Shown in pieces: positions 1 through 11,605 of a stretch of DNA of 64,000 bases. Numbering within the stretch: the stretch's first letter is position 1; every line of letters begins with the position of its first letter. The stretch spans positions 86,650,248 through 86,714,247 of the forward strand of contig CM042160.1 in NCBI GenBank assembly GCA_023376005.1. Reading direction: 5' to 3'. The stretch comes from Doryteuthis pealeii. Lineage: Eukaryota > Mollusca > Cephalopoda > Myopsida > Loliginidae. The translations under genes and the position numbers were made by a program. The notes under the pieces were generated by a model that saw only the letters and a program-made list of their open reading frames with translations, did no database searches and was not told the DNA's origin.

Positions 1-1620
1 GGCTGGAGCCAATCGAATTTTTGGACAGCTAAGTGACGGACAGGAAAAAATGAAAAAGGTTTTAACATATCAAAAAATCAAACAGAACACAAGCTGGAGA
101 AGACACAATGGGAAAGACAAAAATTGGTGGATTTAGTCGGGGTTTTTTTTACTTTTTTTTTTCTTTTCAAAAAAAAAAAAAAAAAAAAAATCCACCAAGG
201 TCAGTGTGTAGAAGATGCTCCACCCCTGAAACCTTAGGGTTAGATCAACGTCAATTTCTACACATATAGGAGTAGAAAATTAATTAAAAAAAAACAATTT
301 CCAATTTGGTAGTTTTTACTTAAATTCAAAAATGGAAAAAAAATTTTTTTTTTAAATATATATATAGTGTAGGTAAATATTTTTGTTTGGTTTGGTATTT
401 ATAAACAGGTAGAAATAATTTTCATTAACTTCATGGGTATTAATAAACTGGTAGAAATAATTTTTGTCTAATCTTTTTTATGTGTATTGATAAATTAGAA
501 AAATAACTGTGTGTATTAACTCTTAATGTCCTATTCCGCCCGCCTGGAAGTCACATTCGTTTTCCTAATCCGCTCCAAACGATAGCCTTTGTTTAAATGT
601 AATATTAAACAGATTTAGAAGTCTTTATTTTTAGGGAAATAACAGGTAACTTTAAATGAAAAGGAAATTCTTAACCATTTTTTTTAAATCCTTAGAGTAA
701 TGGGGCTCTGGACCTAAAAAATTCTCAACAGGATGTTAAGAGTTAATAATTAGTGGTTGACCCAATTTTTAATTTTAAAAAAAAAAAAAGTCATAATGAG
801 TTTATGTTTTACTGTTATTGTAACAACAAAATAACACATTATAACAAGATTTTTGCTAGAGCAATAGGGTTAAAAAGAGTTCAATTTAGAGAATAAAGCT
901 CTCTCCAATTCAATTTGCAGCTTAATAATGTGTCGGTTCAGCATTTACGCTCACCCTGGTTATTATAATTTATAGAGAGAAATTTATTTATTAAAAACTA
1001 ATTATAGAAATTATAAAGTACTTTTCCTTATTACATGCAGTTAATAATTATAAATTTTATAAACAGGATGTGACCATATTGTATTTTCTGGCCTTGAAAG
1101 TGGCCTAGATGGTAGTATATAACCGCTCACACCTCCCCCTTTTCTTCTCTCAATAAAAATGAATTTGAATTGTTTTCTGGTGCACCGAACACACAATATA
1201 ATGAATGTTTGAGATACGCTGACTAAACAGCGCTGGGTAGCGTCGTCAGTTATATTATTATTAACTGGTTCATTGGGGGGGGGGGTCATCTAACATAATA
1301 CCTCCCTCGCCAGTTAGACCCATTAGAGATGATCAAACTAATGCACCACCCGTGTCTTGTCCAACACTAGCAGAAAAATATATTTGTTTGTTAAATATGT
1401 ATAAGAGGATTTACTTAATTTTATTGGCTTTAATTAAAATAAATAAACAAAAAAACAAAACAAGCTCAATACCTTAAATAGATCAGGCATGATCAACCTC
1501 TTTTGAGAAGTAGGCCACATGTGATACGGTTCATCATTAATGTAATTCTACATTTACATTAATAGGAGGGAGGAGGAGGAGCTCTCAAAGTAGTTTTGAC
1601 TAACAAGAAGAGAACCCCTT
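1..1620. other. AT-rich flank without recognisable genes
   Basis: No coding exon is recognisable on either strand. The stretch holds A/T homopolymers (for example around 168-190), a G run near 1,276-1,287 and scattered AT-rich sequence. Positions about 660-747 resemble sequence at about 31,190-31,255 and 61,700-61,780 (shared words GGGCTCTGGAC and GGATGTTAAGAGTTAA), so this part is an interspersed repeat. The minus-strand reading frame at 1,041-1,289 has no domain that I recognise. Confidence 0.6.
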
Positions 1621-1849
1621 TGGTTTGAATTCAGAGTTTTCCTTCTCCTAAACTGGTTGCCATACCAAGGTCAAAGAGCCCACTCTGCCCTACTATTTAC
1701 CTATAACTGGAGGGAGAATAGTTGTATCTGCACCTTTACCAAGGGTATTCACACTATATGAAATACAAACAGTCACATTCAGGATTTGAACTAGTCTCAC
1801 TAGTGTCCATCTCCCACAACTATAACCATTACACAACGTGCCTCCAACA
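1621..1849 (-). mobile_element. tRNA-derived SINE, family 1 (minus strand)
   Basis: On the minus strand the element begins with a tRNA-like head: a GTGTAATGGTTATAG box A and a TAGTTCAAATCCTG box B about 45 bases later. A conserved body follows (AGGGCAGAGTGGGCTCTTTGACC, reading into CTCTGAATTCAAACC). The same head-plus-body recurs at 17,919-18,140, 49,781-50,002, 29,850-30,090 and 60,360-60,590, which defines an interspersed family of about 230 bp. A/B-box tRNA heads are the hallmark of RNA polymerase III SINEs. No target-site duplication is obvious and this copy is diverged. Confidence 0.75.
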
Positions 1850-2085
1850 TTGAAGGTGTAGAATAATCATACTAAGTTTCAATTACCGTTGAATTGGTAA
1901 GACAAGGCAACAAGTAGCCGTAACTGAATACAGATCTAATCTTGTTGCAATCCTACTGCAAATTACCAGGGTATTTATGAAACCTCATAACATCATAGAA
2001 ACCAAGCAGCCAATTAAGGAATGGAATCACCCAAATACATGAATGGACTATTCTTGAGTTTCATAAGTACCAGCTGTCTTGGGCA

Positions 2086-2265
2086 CTGGTTCAGTTGTGC
2101 TTAGCCAGTTTCTGTTGTCCAAACTGACAGTATACTGACTGATTGACTGGCTGGTTCAGTTGTGCTTAGCCAGTTTCTGTTGTCCAAACTGACAGTATAC
2201 TGGCTGGTTCAGTTGTGCTTAGCCAGTTTCTGTTGTCCAAACTGACAGTATACTGACTGATTGAC
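2086..2265. repeat. Three-copy tandem repeat, unit about 53-65 bp
   Basis: The unit starting TGGTTCAGTTGTGCTTAGCC and ending near GACAGTATACTG occurs three times head-to-tail. Copies one and three carry an extra GACTGATTGAC that copy two lacks. The units are otherwise almost identical, so the amplification is recent. Confidence 0.9.
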
Positions 2266-2399
2266 CTCAATAGAAGGTACTTGAATCATTTTCACTACAC
2301 AATTCCATACGTGTAAGCATCTGCATTAAAAATAGGAAAAAAATGATTTTTATTTTTTCCTCTTTGGTAAAAAAATCATTTCTATAATAAAAAAATTAA

Positions 2400-2760
2400 A
2401 GTCTTAGGTGAGCCATTCAGAATTCACAGTGGGCTGTGTTCGATTTGGTGCAAATATATGATAAAACGGGCCTGGGTTTCTCATAAGGGCAATAGGGTCG
2501 AGAAAATCCTATAGGTGCTAGGACTTTACATGACCAGCCGATTGATCGGAGGGAGCCTCTTCAACCAACCGCCTAGACTAAGTAAGGGCCAAAGTGGAGT
2601 ATTGCAAGTCATGAACTGCTCATCCACTTGGGTTCTATCTTTAAGTATCACAGGTCACTACCCACGGCCAACAGGTGGCCCCATTGGGGGAGTCTTACCC
2701 CCTCTTCAACAAACCGCCTAGACTACGTAAGGGCCAAAGGGATGTGTTCGGGGCACCATG
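2400..2760. repeat. Unclassified repeat with internal direct repeats
   Basis: The word CTTCAACMAACCGCCTAGAC followed by TAMGTAAGGGCCAAAG occurs at about 2,558-2,594 and again at about 2,702-2,740. The small plus-strand reading frame at 2,515-2,721 spans these repeats and has no recognisable domain, so I do not call a gene. The nature of the element is unknown. Confidence 0.5.
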
Positions 2761-2989
2761 ACTGAAATAAATCATAAAAGTTTTAATTCAGAATGTGATT
2801 TTCTAATTTTTCAGATTAAGTTTCATATTGATTAAGCAATCCTGTGTATAAAATAACCTAGGTTTATGGGAAGAGAGAAGAAAAAAAAAGTTTTGATAAT
2901 CAATGAATTTTCTGTCTTAAATTTTGAGATGAGACATAATAATTTGTATCATTTTTCGGACTGTTGCCCTCGTCTTTATTGTTATATAC

Positions 2990-3412
2990 ACAATGTTTTG
3001 GCTAGTGTGACCTACAGCCTTTTTCAGTTGTTTCTTGTTGAAATCTGGAACCTTCTTGTCAGAATTAGGAGCCATCATGAAACTTCAAACCGAACCCTTT
3101 ATTTAATCCATTGGGGCAAATTGTTCTTATTCCATTAACCATGACCGGGTACAAGTGTTAAGATATGTTAAGTATTCTATGTTATTTTCACTTGTAATCA
3201 GGATTGAACCTGCAACCTTCAAATTGTAACTTAAAACTTTATTAACTCAACCCTTATATGCCGTGTATTCTACTGGTCAATCTACTCCAATGGATTCAAT
3301 AAAGGGTTTGGATTGAAGTTCCGCAAAGGCTCCCAAATCAGAGATAAAGGTTCCCAAGTTCCACAAGAAACATCTGAAGAAGGCTGGAGAGCACATCAGC
3401 TGAAAAGTTATA
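2990..3412. mobile_element. Fold-back element with hammerhead-like core
   Basis: The left arm (2,990-3,117) is the reverse complement of the right arm (3,283-3,412), with mismatches, around a spacer of about 165 bp. The inner end of the right arm contains CTGAAGAA, GGCT, twelve loop bases, AGCT and GAAA at about 3,371-3,402. This is a CUGANGA core, a stem that can pair (GGCT with AGCT) and GAAA, the conserved order of a hammerhead ribozyme core. The same motif recurs at 22,783, 27,510 and 62,470. It may be a Penelope-like element remnant; ribozyme activity is only inferred. Confidence 0.65.
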
Positions 3413-5180
3413 ACAAAAATCTAAATAATACAAATGATTTTCTTGTAAACAGAATTGCCTTTTGTATTTATTCATTTTTGAATCTGTGTAATAATATCAA
3501 TGGTCTAACAGAATTTCTATAGAAGTGATATATTTTTGTAATAATATCAGCAGGTCATCGAATGGGAAGTGATCTTTTTTTTTTTTGCAGTTATGTCAAT
3601 AATATTAGAGAAACACAATTGGGTTTTTGTTATGGTTGAGAGAGCTGTTGCTTTATTTTAGGATGGAGATTGGATATGGAAGGGAGAGAGAGAAAAGGAG
3701 GTCAAACAAGTGGGAGGGGGGGAGGAAGGATTCTTTATTTCACTTCATCCAGGTTGAACAAGGAAACAAGGTTTATTAACTTGCTCTGAATATATTATAA
3801 AAAAAAAAAACAGCAAAAAAAAAAAAAAGAAAAAAAAAAAAAAAAGGGTTGGACCCAGGAAAGAATGACTTGACCATGGATCCAAATGTACTTGCTTTCA
3901 GTTGGTCAAAGAACTAATTTCAATCGGGCCATGTTACCAAAATGACCTTTGGTCAAACCATGTTGCATTACAATTGATTGTATAAAGTTTAATCCATATG
4001 ATCATTATCTGTGACTTAAGTAGACTAATAATAAAGAGACTATATTACAATAATATACCCGTGTATCATGTGACCTTCTGAGACCTGAATTTGATATTAT
4101 TAGAGTGTCACATATTAATATTAGAGGGTCACACCATAAAGGAGATACAAACTTTGTGTGTAAAAATAGTTGTTTTAGTTTGTATTTCATGTATGGCATG
4201 ACACCCTAATATTAAGTTAAAATTTAGGCCTCATAAAGTCACATGATATATGAGTATATATATATATGTGTTAGGAAAACCTAACAAAAATAGAGTTGCT
4301 ACCCTTTGATCAGTAGGGGACTGATGGGAACCCGGAATGTTACTTTTGGATTGGGTTTCTTACAGAGTGGACGCAGCTTACCATGTGCACAACACGGTGT
4401 AACTAGTTAAGTCGGTAGAACTAGTTAACTAGGGTAGAAGCATTTCCCTACCCTGTGTTAAATAAAACCTTGTTAATTTTCAAACAACCTGGTCTTGTAT
4501 TATCATTCAGTCTTCCGTATTTTATCTGTATTACAATATGGAAAATTTTGTATTATTTCTTTTTTAAATCTTTCAGACAGTGACCAGATTTGATCGACCA
4601 AAAAAGGAGTTTATTTACAATTGGATCTAAGACCAATTAGAAGACTATGAATTATAAAATTTTGTTTAAGATTTATTTTGAAATTAAAATTTGAGTTTCT
4701 TTTGAACTAGAAAATCATTATTTTAAATAAGTATTTTACTGACCTCCCACCAGGCCAGATTGACACAAGGACTTTTTAACATGGGGGAGCTACACACAAA
4801 CCAAAGCTCATCCAAAAAGTGCGCGAATCCCTTCAGCGTTACCTTTTTGTGGCACCTCAGCCACTGAGCAATAAACCCAGCCCTGTCTCTTTTTTACAAA
4901 GGGGCCAGGTGCTGCCCGGGGGGGGGGGGCTCCTGGGAGCACATATTTTAATTTTATATCTTTCTAGTCCAGAAACTGAAGCTCTTGGATACAGGGTACA
5001 AAGCCAAATAAGGGTTTTATTTAAAAAGTATTGGTGGAAATTAATAATTTTTAACATTAGGTTTCAGACTAATTTGACCAAATTCATATTAGCACAATGT
5101 ACACTAAGTGGGTCACATGATTCCATGAGAGTGCACCAAATTGGTCACAGGACTAAATCCTGGTATAGCTACCAGGTAGA
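3413..5180. other. Intergenic AT-rich DNA
   Basis: Contains A-rich runs at about 3,800-3,845, a short TA run near 4,255-4,267 and a G run at about 4,919-4,929. The sense and antisense reading frames at 4,819-5,184 overlap each other and the G run and match no family known to me. No exon is supported. Confidence 0.55.
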
Positions 5181-5184
5181 TTGA

Positions 5185-5475
5185 TTGGATTTTATGCTAT
5201 GTCAACCCTTGTTGGGTTATTTCATGCTAAAGACATTTTGTTTTATTCATTCTTATTGAGTATTCAATTTAAAAAAAAAACATTTCTTTCAATACTCATT
5301 TTTTTAAAATCTATTTGACCCACAAATGGGACCTTAAGAGGTACTAATGCACTGAGTCAGGGTGGACCTGGGAGTAATGGCAATAAAGGGGTACTCCACA
5401 TTTTTCCAGAATCGGAACTTCACCACTAGATGCAGTTTAACATCATACCGAGGACACTACAGCTAACTGAATCCT
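5185..5475 (+). repeat. SINE-type tail plus repeat R1
   Basis: 5,185-5,262 carries the tail found many times here (TTGTTGGGTTATTTCATGCT, then TTTTATTCATTCTTATTG). 5,318-5,470 is repeat R1: a near-palindromic start like CCCATAGATGGGACC, then AGGTACTA, then GGTGGACCTGGGAGTAATGG and AACTTCACCACTAGATGCAG. R1 recurs at 19,862, 20,441, 32,055, 35,441, 51,484, 52,072, 62,558 and 63,345. The class of element is not known to me. Confidence 0.65.
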
Positions 5476-6527
5476 GGGTAATACTTGGAGTTGCTTTCAA
5501 TTGGTGACCCAAATACCTGTTGGTCACATGACTAATTTCAATTAGGTCATTTTACCAAAATGACCTTTGGTCAAACCATGTTGCATTACAATAAAAAAGA
5601 AAAAGTGACTTTTATTTTTTGTATTCTTACACTATGCCTTTTTTTCTGTATTCTTACAGTCTTTTTTTTTTTAGGTTTTGGGATTATCTGTTTATAGAAA
5701 ATTTTGGAAATCATTTTCTTTACTCCTTAATATGTAGAAAATTATTCTCAAACAACAAAACCAAATGTGACGCTTCCCCAATGCAAAACTTCTCTTATTT
5801 TCTTGGCAGGTGCATTAAAATAAAAGGAAGACATTTTAAAAAGTGGTAAGATACTTCTAATATGGCGGTGTATATGTGTAAATATGTGTGTGTGTAGACA
5901 GACAAGTGAATAAATAGAATTACTACAACATTGAAGTGCAAGGAGCAATGAATTGGAATAAAAAAAGGGTAAGGAGTGCAGACTAGGGTCATTTAGTGCT
6001 GACTTGTGTTCTTTAAAACAGCTAAGGAGGAAATAAAAATACAAAAATTTATCACTGTGCTTGTGAAATGCAAACATTCTCATAATTGCTGTCAGCAGTT
6101 TAAGTTTTTTCTTTCAAATGATTTACACCTGCGTGAGTGTGTATATATATATATATATACATACATACATACACACACATACATAGTACATAACATCCAA
6201 CTCAATTTCTCATTTATTTCACACTTTACTTATGCTTCACACTAAATCCCCAAAAATATATATCATAGACACACACACATTCTTTTTTCGAACACTTCAA
6301 AATTCTCTGTATTTTAACCATTTTAACTAAATATCAAACATTTTACCCTGAAGAAGTCTGTTTTTCTTTGTATACTTAAATATTTTATATTTGAAATAAT
6401 AATGAATAGAATATAATGTGTACATGAACAAACTCCTGGCCGAAACATGTGTTGGTAATTCATTAAATTAATTTTATCCATTCAACATTTTCTCTCCTTT
6501 ATTTATCCTTTCAACATATATATATAT
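5476..6527. other. AT-rich DNA with TA/CA microsatellites
   Basis: Simple TATA/CATA/CACA repeats lie at about 6,139-6,186. Short overlapping frames on both strands (5,619-6,245) come from low-complexity sequence, and I see no conserved protein. Nothing else is recognisable. Confidence 0.55.
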
Positions 6528-6785
6528 ATCGGGTTAGCTCAGTCGGTAGAGCATTCGGCTAGAAACCACAAGGTTCCTAGTTCAATACCGGTCCTCACCA
6601 ACTCAGTGTATGAGTAGCACAGGGATCTGTGAGGTAAAGTAAGGAGCTGATGGTAGGTGTGGCGCTCCACCTCAGATGCTAAAAAACAATCTCCTTGGTC
6701 TAGCGCTATTGAAAAGGGGATAGACTCCCTCGCTGACTGGCTAATACCAACTTTAGGCCGCCCCGTCGACCTTACTTTACTTACT
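6528..6785 (+). mobile_element. tRNA-derived SINE, family 2
   Basis: The head reads GGGTTAGCTCAGTCGGTAGA (box A) and TTCCTAGTTCAATACCGGTC (box B), a good tRNA cloverleaf-like start. The body continues with GTAGGTGTGGCGCTCCACCT and CTCCTTGGTCTAGCGCTATT, ending near GGCCGCCCCGTCGACCTTAC. The near-identical copy at 19,090-19,341 and the 3' half at 7,726-7,823 define the family. It is preceded by a TA microsatellite. Confidence 0.85.
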
Positions 6786-6795
6786 TATATATAAA

Positions 6796-7133
6796 GTTAG
6801 GGTAGTGTGGACATGAAGCCAACAGCGCTTGGTAACTTTCAGATCAAATGGTCGACTTCATGTCCATGCTTCCTTAATTTAGATATACATGCTCTATCCA
6901 TGATATTGAACACTCTTTACTTATAAATATACCAGCCATAGTTTGCTATATTTATAAGTAAAGAGTGCTCAATATCGTCAATAGAGCATGTATATCTAAG
7001 TTTGGGAAGCGAAGACATGAAGTCAATGGCGCTTGATAACTGTCAGTTTCTTGCTTATATGATCCAGAATTGGTGTGAAAATTACACTGACAGTTACCAA
7101 GCACTATTGACTTTATGTCTTCACTACCCTAAC
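6796..7133. mobile_element. Compound (nested) inverted-repeat element
   Basis: The outer termini GTTAGGGTAGTG (6,796) and CACTACCCTAAC (ending 7,133) are inverted. An inner pair of arms of about 63 bp (6,869-6,931 and 6,947-7,010) flanks a 15-base loop. The motif GACATGAAGTCAATGGCGCT also occurs four times in both orientations (6,812, 6,850 inverted, 7,014 and about 7,105 inverted). This looks like a MITE-type element built from two successive inverted duplications. No transposase is present. Confidence 0.75.
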
Positions 7134-7393
7134 CTTTTTTTTTTTGTGTGTGTGTGTGTGGTGTGTGTTCAGACATTCCCAAAAGCATATTAAAACAATT
7201 AAATATATCCTTTTATAATTAGAGTCTAAATATAAGTAAATTGTACTTAGATGACAAGAGGATGTTTCAATTAAAGGATTTATGTTGGTTTAATTAATAC
7301 ATGAACATTTTTTTAAAGAATTCCTGTAAAAATGAGATTGCTAAAAAAATATAACATCCCCCCCCCTTCTCAAGAGTCAGGAGAACTCTCTCT

Positions 7394-7725
7394 CTCTCTC
7401 TCTCTCTCTGCAAGTTTTCAATTTATTAATCTACAAAATACATTATTTTTTTTAAAAATACCAAGCCCACTTGTTCAGATGTTTTTTATCTTGTTCTAGG
7501 AAAATATTTTTAACATTTTTGCCACTAGTGGTTTCCCCCCCTCCATCCACTAACCCACCTCAAAATGACAATTATCATATCATATTATTACATTTTTATA
7601 TCATACTATTATCATATTATTACATTTTTATATCATACTATTATCATATTATTACATACATTATTATCATATTATTACATTTTATATCATACTATTATCA
7701 TATTATTACATTTTTATATCATTAT
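7394..7725. repeat. Simple and short-unit tandem repeats
   Basis: A CT dinucleotide run (about 7,386-7,410) is followed by an AT-rich short tandem repeat, unit about TTATCATATTATTACATTTT, from about 7,575 to 7,725. The 7,471-7,755 reading frame is a translation of this repeat and is not a gene. Confidence 0.8.
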
Positions 7726-7823
7726 GTAGGTGTGGCGCTCCACCTCAGACACTAAAATAATCTCCTTGGTCTAGCACTAGTGAAAAGAGAATAGACTCCC
7801 TCACTGTCTGGCTGATACCGACA
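7726..7823 (+). mobile_element. SINE family 2, 3' fragment
   Basis: Starts at GTAGGTGTGGCGCTCCACCT and runs to GGCTGATACCGAC. This matches the body of the SINEs at 6,528 and 19,090 but lacks the tRNA head. A 5'-truncated copy embedded in simple repeats. Confidence 0.8.
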
Positions 7824-7851
7824 TATCATTATTATATAATATTATCATATA

Positions 7852-8064
7852 TTAATAATTTGAAGGCAATACAATGCGTATAAAAAATAAAAACAAAAAG
7901 ATGTTGTTTTTTTGTCTTATTGATTTCAAAGAACACTTTATCTTCAGAGACAAAAATCAGATTTTCGTCTCTGAAGATAAAGTGTTCTTTGAAATCGATA
8001 AGACAAAAAAACATCTTTTTGTCTTTATTTTTTATACGCATTGTATTGCCTTCAAATTATTATT
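7852..8064. mobile_element. Long near-perfect hairpin element
   Basis: About 100 bases from 7,852 (TAATAATTTGAAGGC) are the near-exact reverse complement of the sequence ending at 8,064, with almost no loop; the centre lies near 7,958. The high arm identity indicates a recent inverted duplication or a MITE. The paired frames at 7,832-8,068 on opposite strands are mirror images of the arms and not genes. Confidence 0.85.
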
Positions 8065-8429
8065 ATAACATACTTAACAATGCTTCAAGCAAATTACCAA
8101 TTACTTATATAATATTATCATATTATTATTACATAAAATATATAATATTATATTATTATTATCATTACTATTATTATATTATTCATATAATATATTCATT
8201 GTAAATTGTCATAACTTGGTATCACTACTAAGAAATGAGAAATCTTATTGGTCAATAGTGAATGTGACATTTGTTACTATCAAAACAAAATTTCTTATTA
8301 CTCAATGGTAAGACCAGGTCACTAATAAATTGAAAAAAAAAAAAAAAAAATTTCTGTTTAAAAAAAATTACAGAATTTGAAGCAGAGATTAATATTAATA
8401 CAACTACAAGAACAGGACAAACTTTATTT

Positions 8430-8690
8430 CAATATCTATTTGTTTTTTTTTTCTGTTTGTTGTATTATTGTTCTTGGGTCCAAATTTAACCAGTTTTAAG
8501 ATTCATGTAGATATTAAAATAATCACAAAATCTAATATTGAATAAAACATTAAATAAAAGATTAGAATTAGTGTCTAAGTGCAGACATAAAAACAATTTT
8601 TTTTGTTTGCCATTGGATATATATTTAAGTCAGGCAACAGCACTTTTCTAACTCTAAGAGAAAAATCTGTACTATATACCTAAGGTTCTT
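8430..8690 (+). repeat. Diverged copy of the 10,310-10,560 repeat
   Basis: TGTTGTATTATTGTTCTTGG, then a block ending AGAATTAGTGTCTAAGTGCAGACAT and TTTGTTTGCC, matches 10,325-10,560 with many substitutions. The pair is an old interspersed or duplicated repeat. No coding potential is evident. Confidence 0.65.
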
Positions 8691-10204
8691 CTACAAGGAT
8701 GGCTTTGGCATTTAATAACCCAAGAAGGTTGATACGCCATTAAAAATCTTTTTTTTCTTTTTCAAGACTTACAAAAATTCTTTGACAGAATTCTTATCTG
8801 TAAAACTGGTAGAAATACAAACTTTCTGCAGGACAACAAATATGAGAATGCTTGCTTGTGGAAAGCAGTGAATAGTAAACATATATAGCTATATATCAAC
8901 CAATACAAAGTGATTTCAAGTGAACATTGACACACAAAGGGGCAGTGACCAACGAGTTGAGAAAAATAGGATGATGAAAATTGACAATACAATGAAAACA
9001 TTTATTAGTCACCTCTATCCCCCTTTATATACGGATTTGGACAAAAAAGAAACATGAAGGTACACAAAAAAAAGGGGGAAAAAACAACTTTGCAATTGTG
9101 TGAAATGATTTGTGAGATTTTTGTTTGAACAAAGGAATATTTGAAAATAATTATGTTGGAGGTGATGATGTAGAACCAGTGGAGATGTTGATAAATTTCC
9201 GGTTGTGAAGAAGATTTTGATTAAAATGAAAGATTTTCAATCTGTAATTCATGTATTCAGTTTATTTACAATACAAACAAAAAGGAGGAAGAATTTTTTT
9301 TTTTTTTTTTATTTCAAAGATTTTTTTTTTTTAAATTTCTAAAATATTTTGTAAAAAGAAAAAGAAAAAAAAACTAAAAATTTATAAAATATTAAAAAAA
9401 TCTAAAAATTCTAAAATATTACAAAAAGAAAAATCTAAAAAATTCTAAAATATTACAAAAAGAAAAAAAATCAAAGATTTTTTTTTTAATTCTAAAAAAT
9501 CTTTTTTTAAATTTCTAAGAAATTTAAGAAAAAAATTTTTTTAAAGATTTAAAAAAAAAAAAGAAAAAAAAAAAAGAATTTAAAAAATTCTAAGATATTT
9601 ACAAAAATAAAATAAAAATTCTAAAATATAAAAAATCTTTTTTTTTTAATATCTTTTTAAAAAATTGAATAGTAAGGAAGGGGCTTCTCAGTTTATAACA
9701 AATTGGGACTTTATAAAAATCAACAGTCTTAAAAAAAAAAAAAAGTAAACCATTTAAACCTTTTTTAAGAAGGTTTAATCAAAAATTTAGAAATTTTAAG
9801 ATTTAAAAAAAAAAAAGTCAACAGCTATCAAATAGTTTTTTTTTTTTTTTTTCAGGTTTTGCATATGACATTTTAAGGGTTGAAATGAAAAATGAAATTC
9901 GATTGGGACACTTGTCCCAGTGGAAGTAAAAGCATTAATGACAAAGTTTTTTTGTTTTTTTTGCCTGATGCTTTAAGTGTCATAAACAATTATAACTTTG
10001 ATATAAAGGTATTGAATAGTTCTCAAACAATTATAATAACTTTGATATAAATGTATTGAATAGTTCTCAGCCATACCAAGAAGTCATGAACTGATACATG
10101 TTATTTCACATATTCATCCTATAAATTCAATACAAAAAGTTTCTTAAATTTCTTTAACCACTTAAAAAAAATCTTGGTTGGGTCAAGAAGTTTTCAGCCC
10201 CCCC
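8691..10204. other. AT-rich, A/T-homopolymer-rich DNA
   Basis: 8,690-8,745 has a SINE-like tail (TTCTACAAGGATGGCTTTGG). 9,290-9,830 is almost wholly A/T with repeated TCTAAAATATT-type words. A C run lies at 10,199-10,208. No exon is recognisable. Confidence 0.6.
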
Positions 10205-11179
10205 CCCATCTTTTATTTATTTTTTTAAAATGTGTCTCCTCAATTAAATTTGTTTCAATGAATTTGTTTGGTATGGATCTTAATGCATTTAAGTAATGTT
10301 ATAAACTATCTAAATATTTGTTTGTTTGTTTTTCAATTTGTTGTATTACTGTTCTTGGGTTCAAATTTCACCAACTTGAAACTTTATGTATACGTTAAAA
10401 TAATCACAATATTCAATATGAAATTTAAAAAATTAGAATTAGTATCTAAGCGCAGACATGAAAACAAACTTTTGTTTGCCTATGGAAATATTCAACACAG
10501 ATTACATCACTTTTATACTGCTAAGAGAAAAGTGTGCACTATATAACTAATATTCTTGGTTGGGCCAATAAATTTTCAGCACTCCTATTTTAATTTATAT
10601 ATATAGGTGTGATCAATTAAATTTGTATTTGCATATATTTATGAGATGAGGCAATTGAATTTGTTTCCTTGTTATAGATCTTTTAAATGCAGTTAAGTAA
10701 TGTTATAAACTATCTCAAATTATGAACAAGTGTAAAAACTTTTTATTTCCCTTTATACAATGTTAATCTATGAAGCCAATTACAAAGGAGAAAAAAAAAA
10801 CCAGAAAACAATGCTCAGTCTTACCAAACCTCCAAACATAAGATCTAGATAAACTTCAAAAATCAAACCTGAGGGTGGAGAAAAAAAATCTTGCATAAGT
10901 AGACAACTTTTTTTTGTCTATAATGTTAGGAAATTTGTTGAAATTTAAGCAGGATTTAGGATTTAGTAAAAAGCACATTTTTTAGTGTTAGGAGAAGCTT
11001 CAAATGTTAAAGTTGAATGGAAAAAAAAAAGCAGTGAGAAGCCAAGTGATTCAATTTAGAAATTCAAATACATAAAAAGCTGATTTATAAGGAAAAAGTT
11101 TTGAAGCTTTTAAAGTCACTATTTCTTTGTTCAATTCTGAAGACATAATTGAAGATATTTTGAACAAGAGGATGAAATT

Positions 11180-11190
11180 TAAGAGAAATT

Positions 11191-11233
<43 letters not shown>
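11180..11233. repeat. TA microsatellite
   Basis: A run of TA dinucleotides adjoins the left arm of the next fold-back. A second TA run (11,616-11,638) adjoins the right arm. The copy B counterparts at 42,800-42,838 and 43,293-43,342 differ in length. Confidence 0.9.
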
Positions 11234-11236
<3 letters not shown>

Positions 11237-11242
11237 AAGCAG

Positions 11243-11605
11243 GTATTGTTAAAGTCCATAGAATATTTCTTCTTTATGATTTTCAGGTGTAAACATTCAA
11301 GTCTTCTAGTTGTTTCTCAGACATTGGGATCTAAATAATAAAGAAAATGTCCCATATTTTTTTCCCAACACTTTCAACCATTTTGCTGGTTTGTCCTCAG
11401 GAGGATTTTTTTTTTTTTGTGGTGGGGCTTTTTTAAAATTTTATTTTTGTGGTTCATTCATTTAGTAGAGTATTGTAGGAGAGTTGCTAAAAAGATATGG
11501 GACATTTTCTTTACCATCTAGATCCATTGTCCAAAAAACAACTAGAAGACTTGAACGTCTACACCTGGAAATCAAAGAAACATTTCATGGTCTTTAAAAT
11601 ACTTA
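11243..11605. mobile_element. Fold-back element with hammerhead-like core, copy A
   Basis: The arms (11,243-11,375 and 11,490-11,605) are inverted copies sharing TTCAGGTGTAAACATTCAAG and GAAAATGTCCCATAT. On the minus strand the loop holds CTGAGGA (11,394-11,400), then AACCA and TGGTT as an exact 5-bp stem around GCAAAA, then GAAA (11,372-11,375). That is the conserved layout of a hammerhead core. The element is flanked by TA microsatellites on both sides. Copy B has it at 42,850-43,280. Confidence 0.7.

Noticed and set aside
4819..5184. 121-codon plus-strand frame as a gene
   Set aside because: No conserved motif, passes through a G homopolymer, and a similar-sized frame exists on the other strand.
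6528..6600. Functional tRNA gene
   Set aside because: A and B boxes are present, but the acceptor stem does not close and a SINE body follows; sister copies at 19,090 confirm a repeat family.
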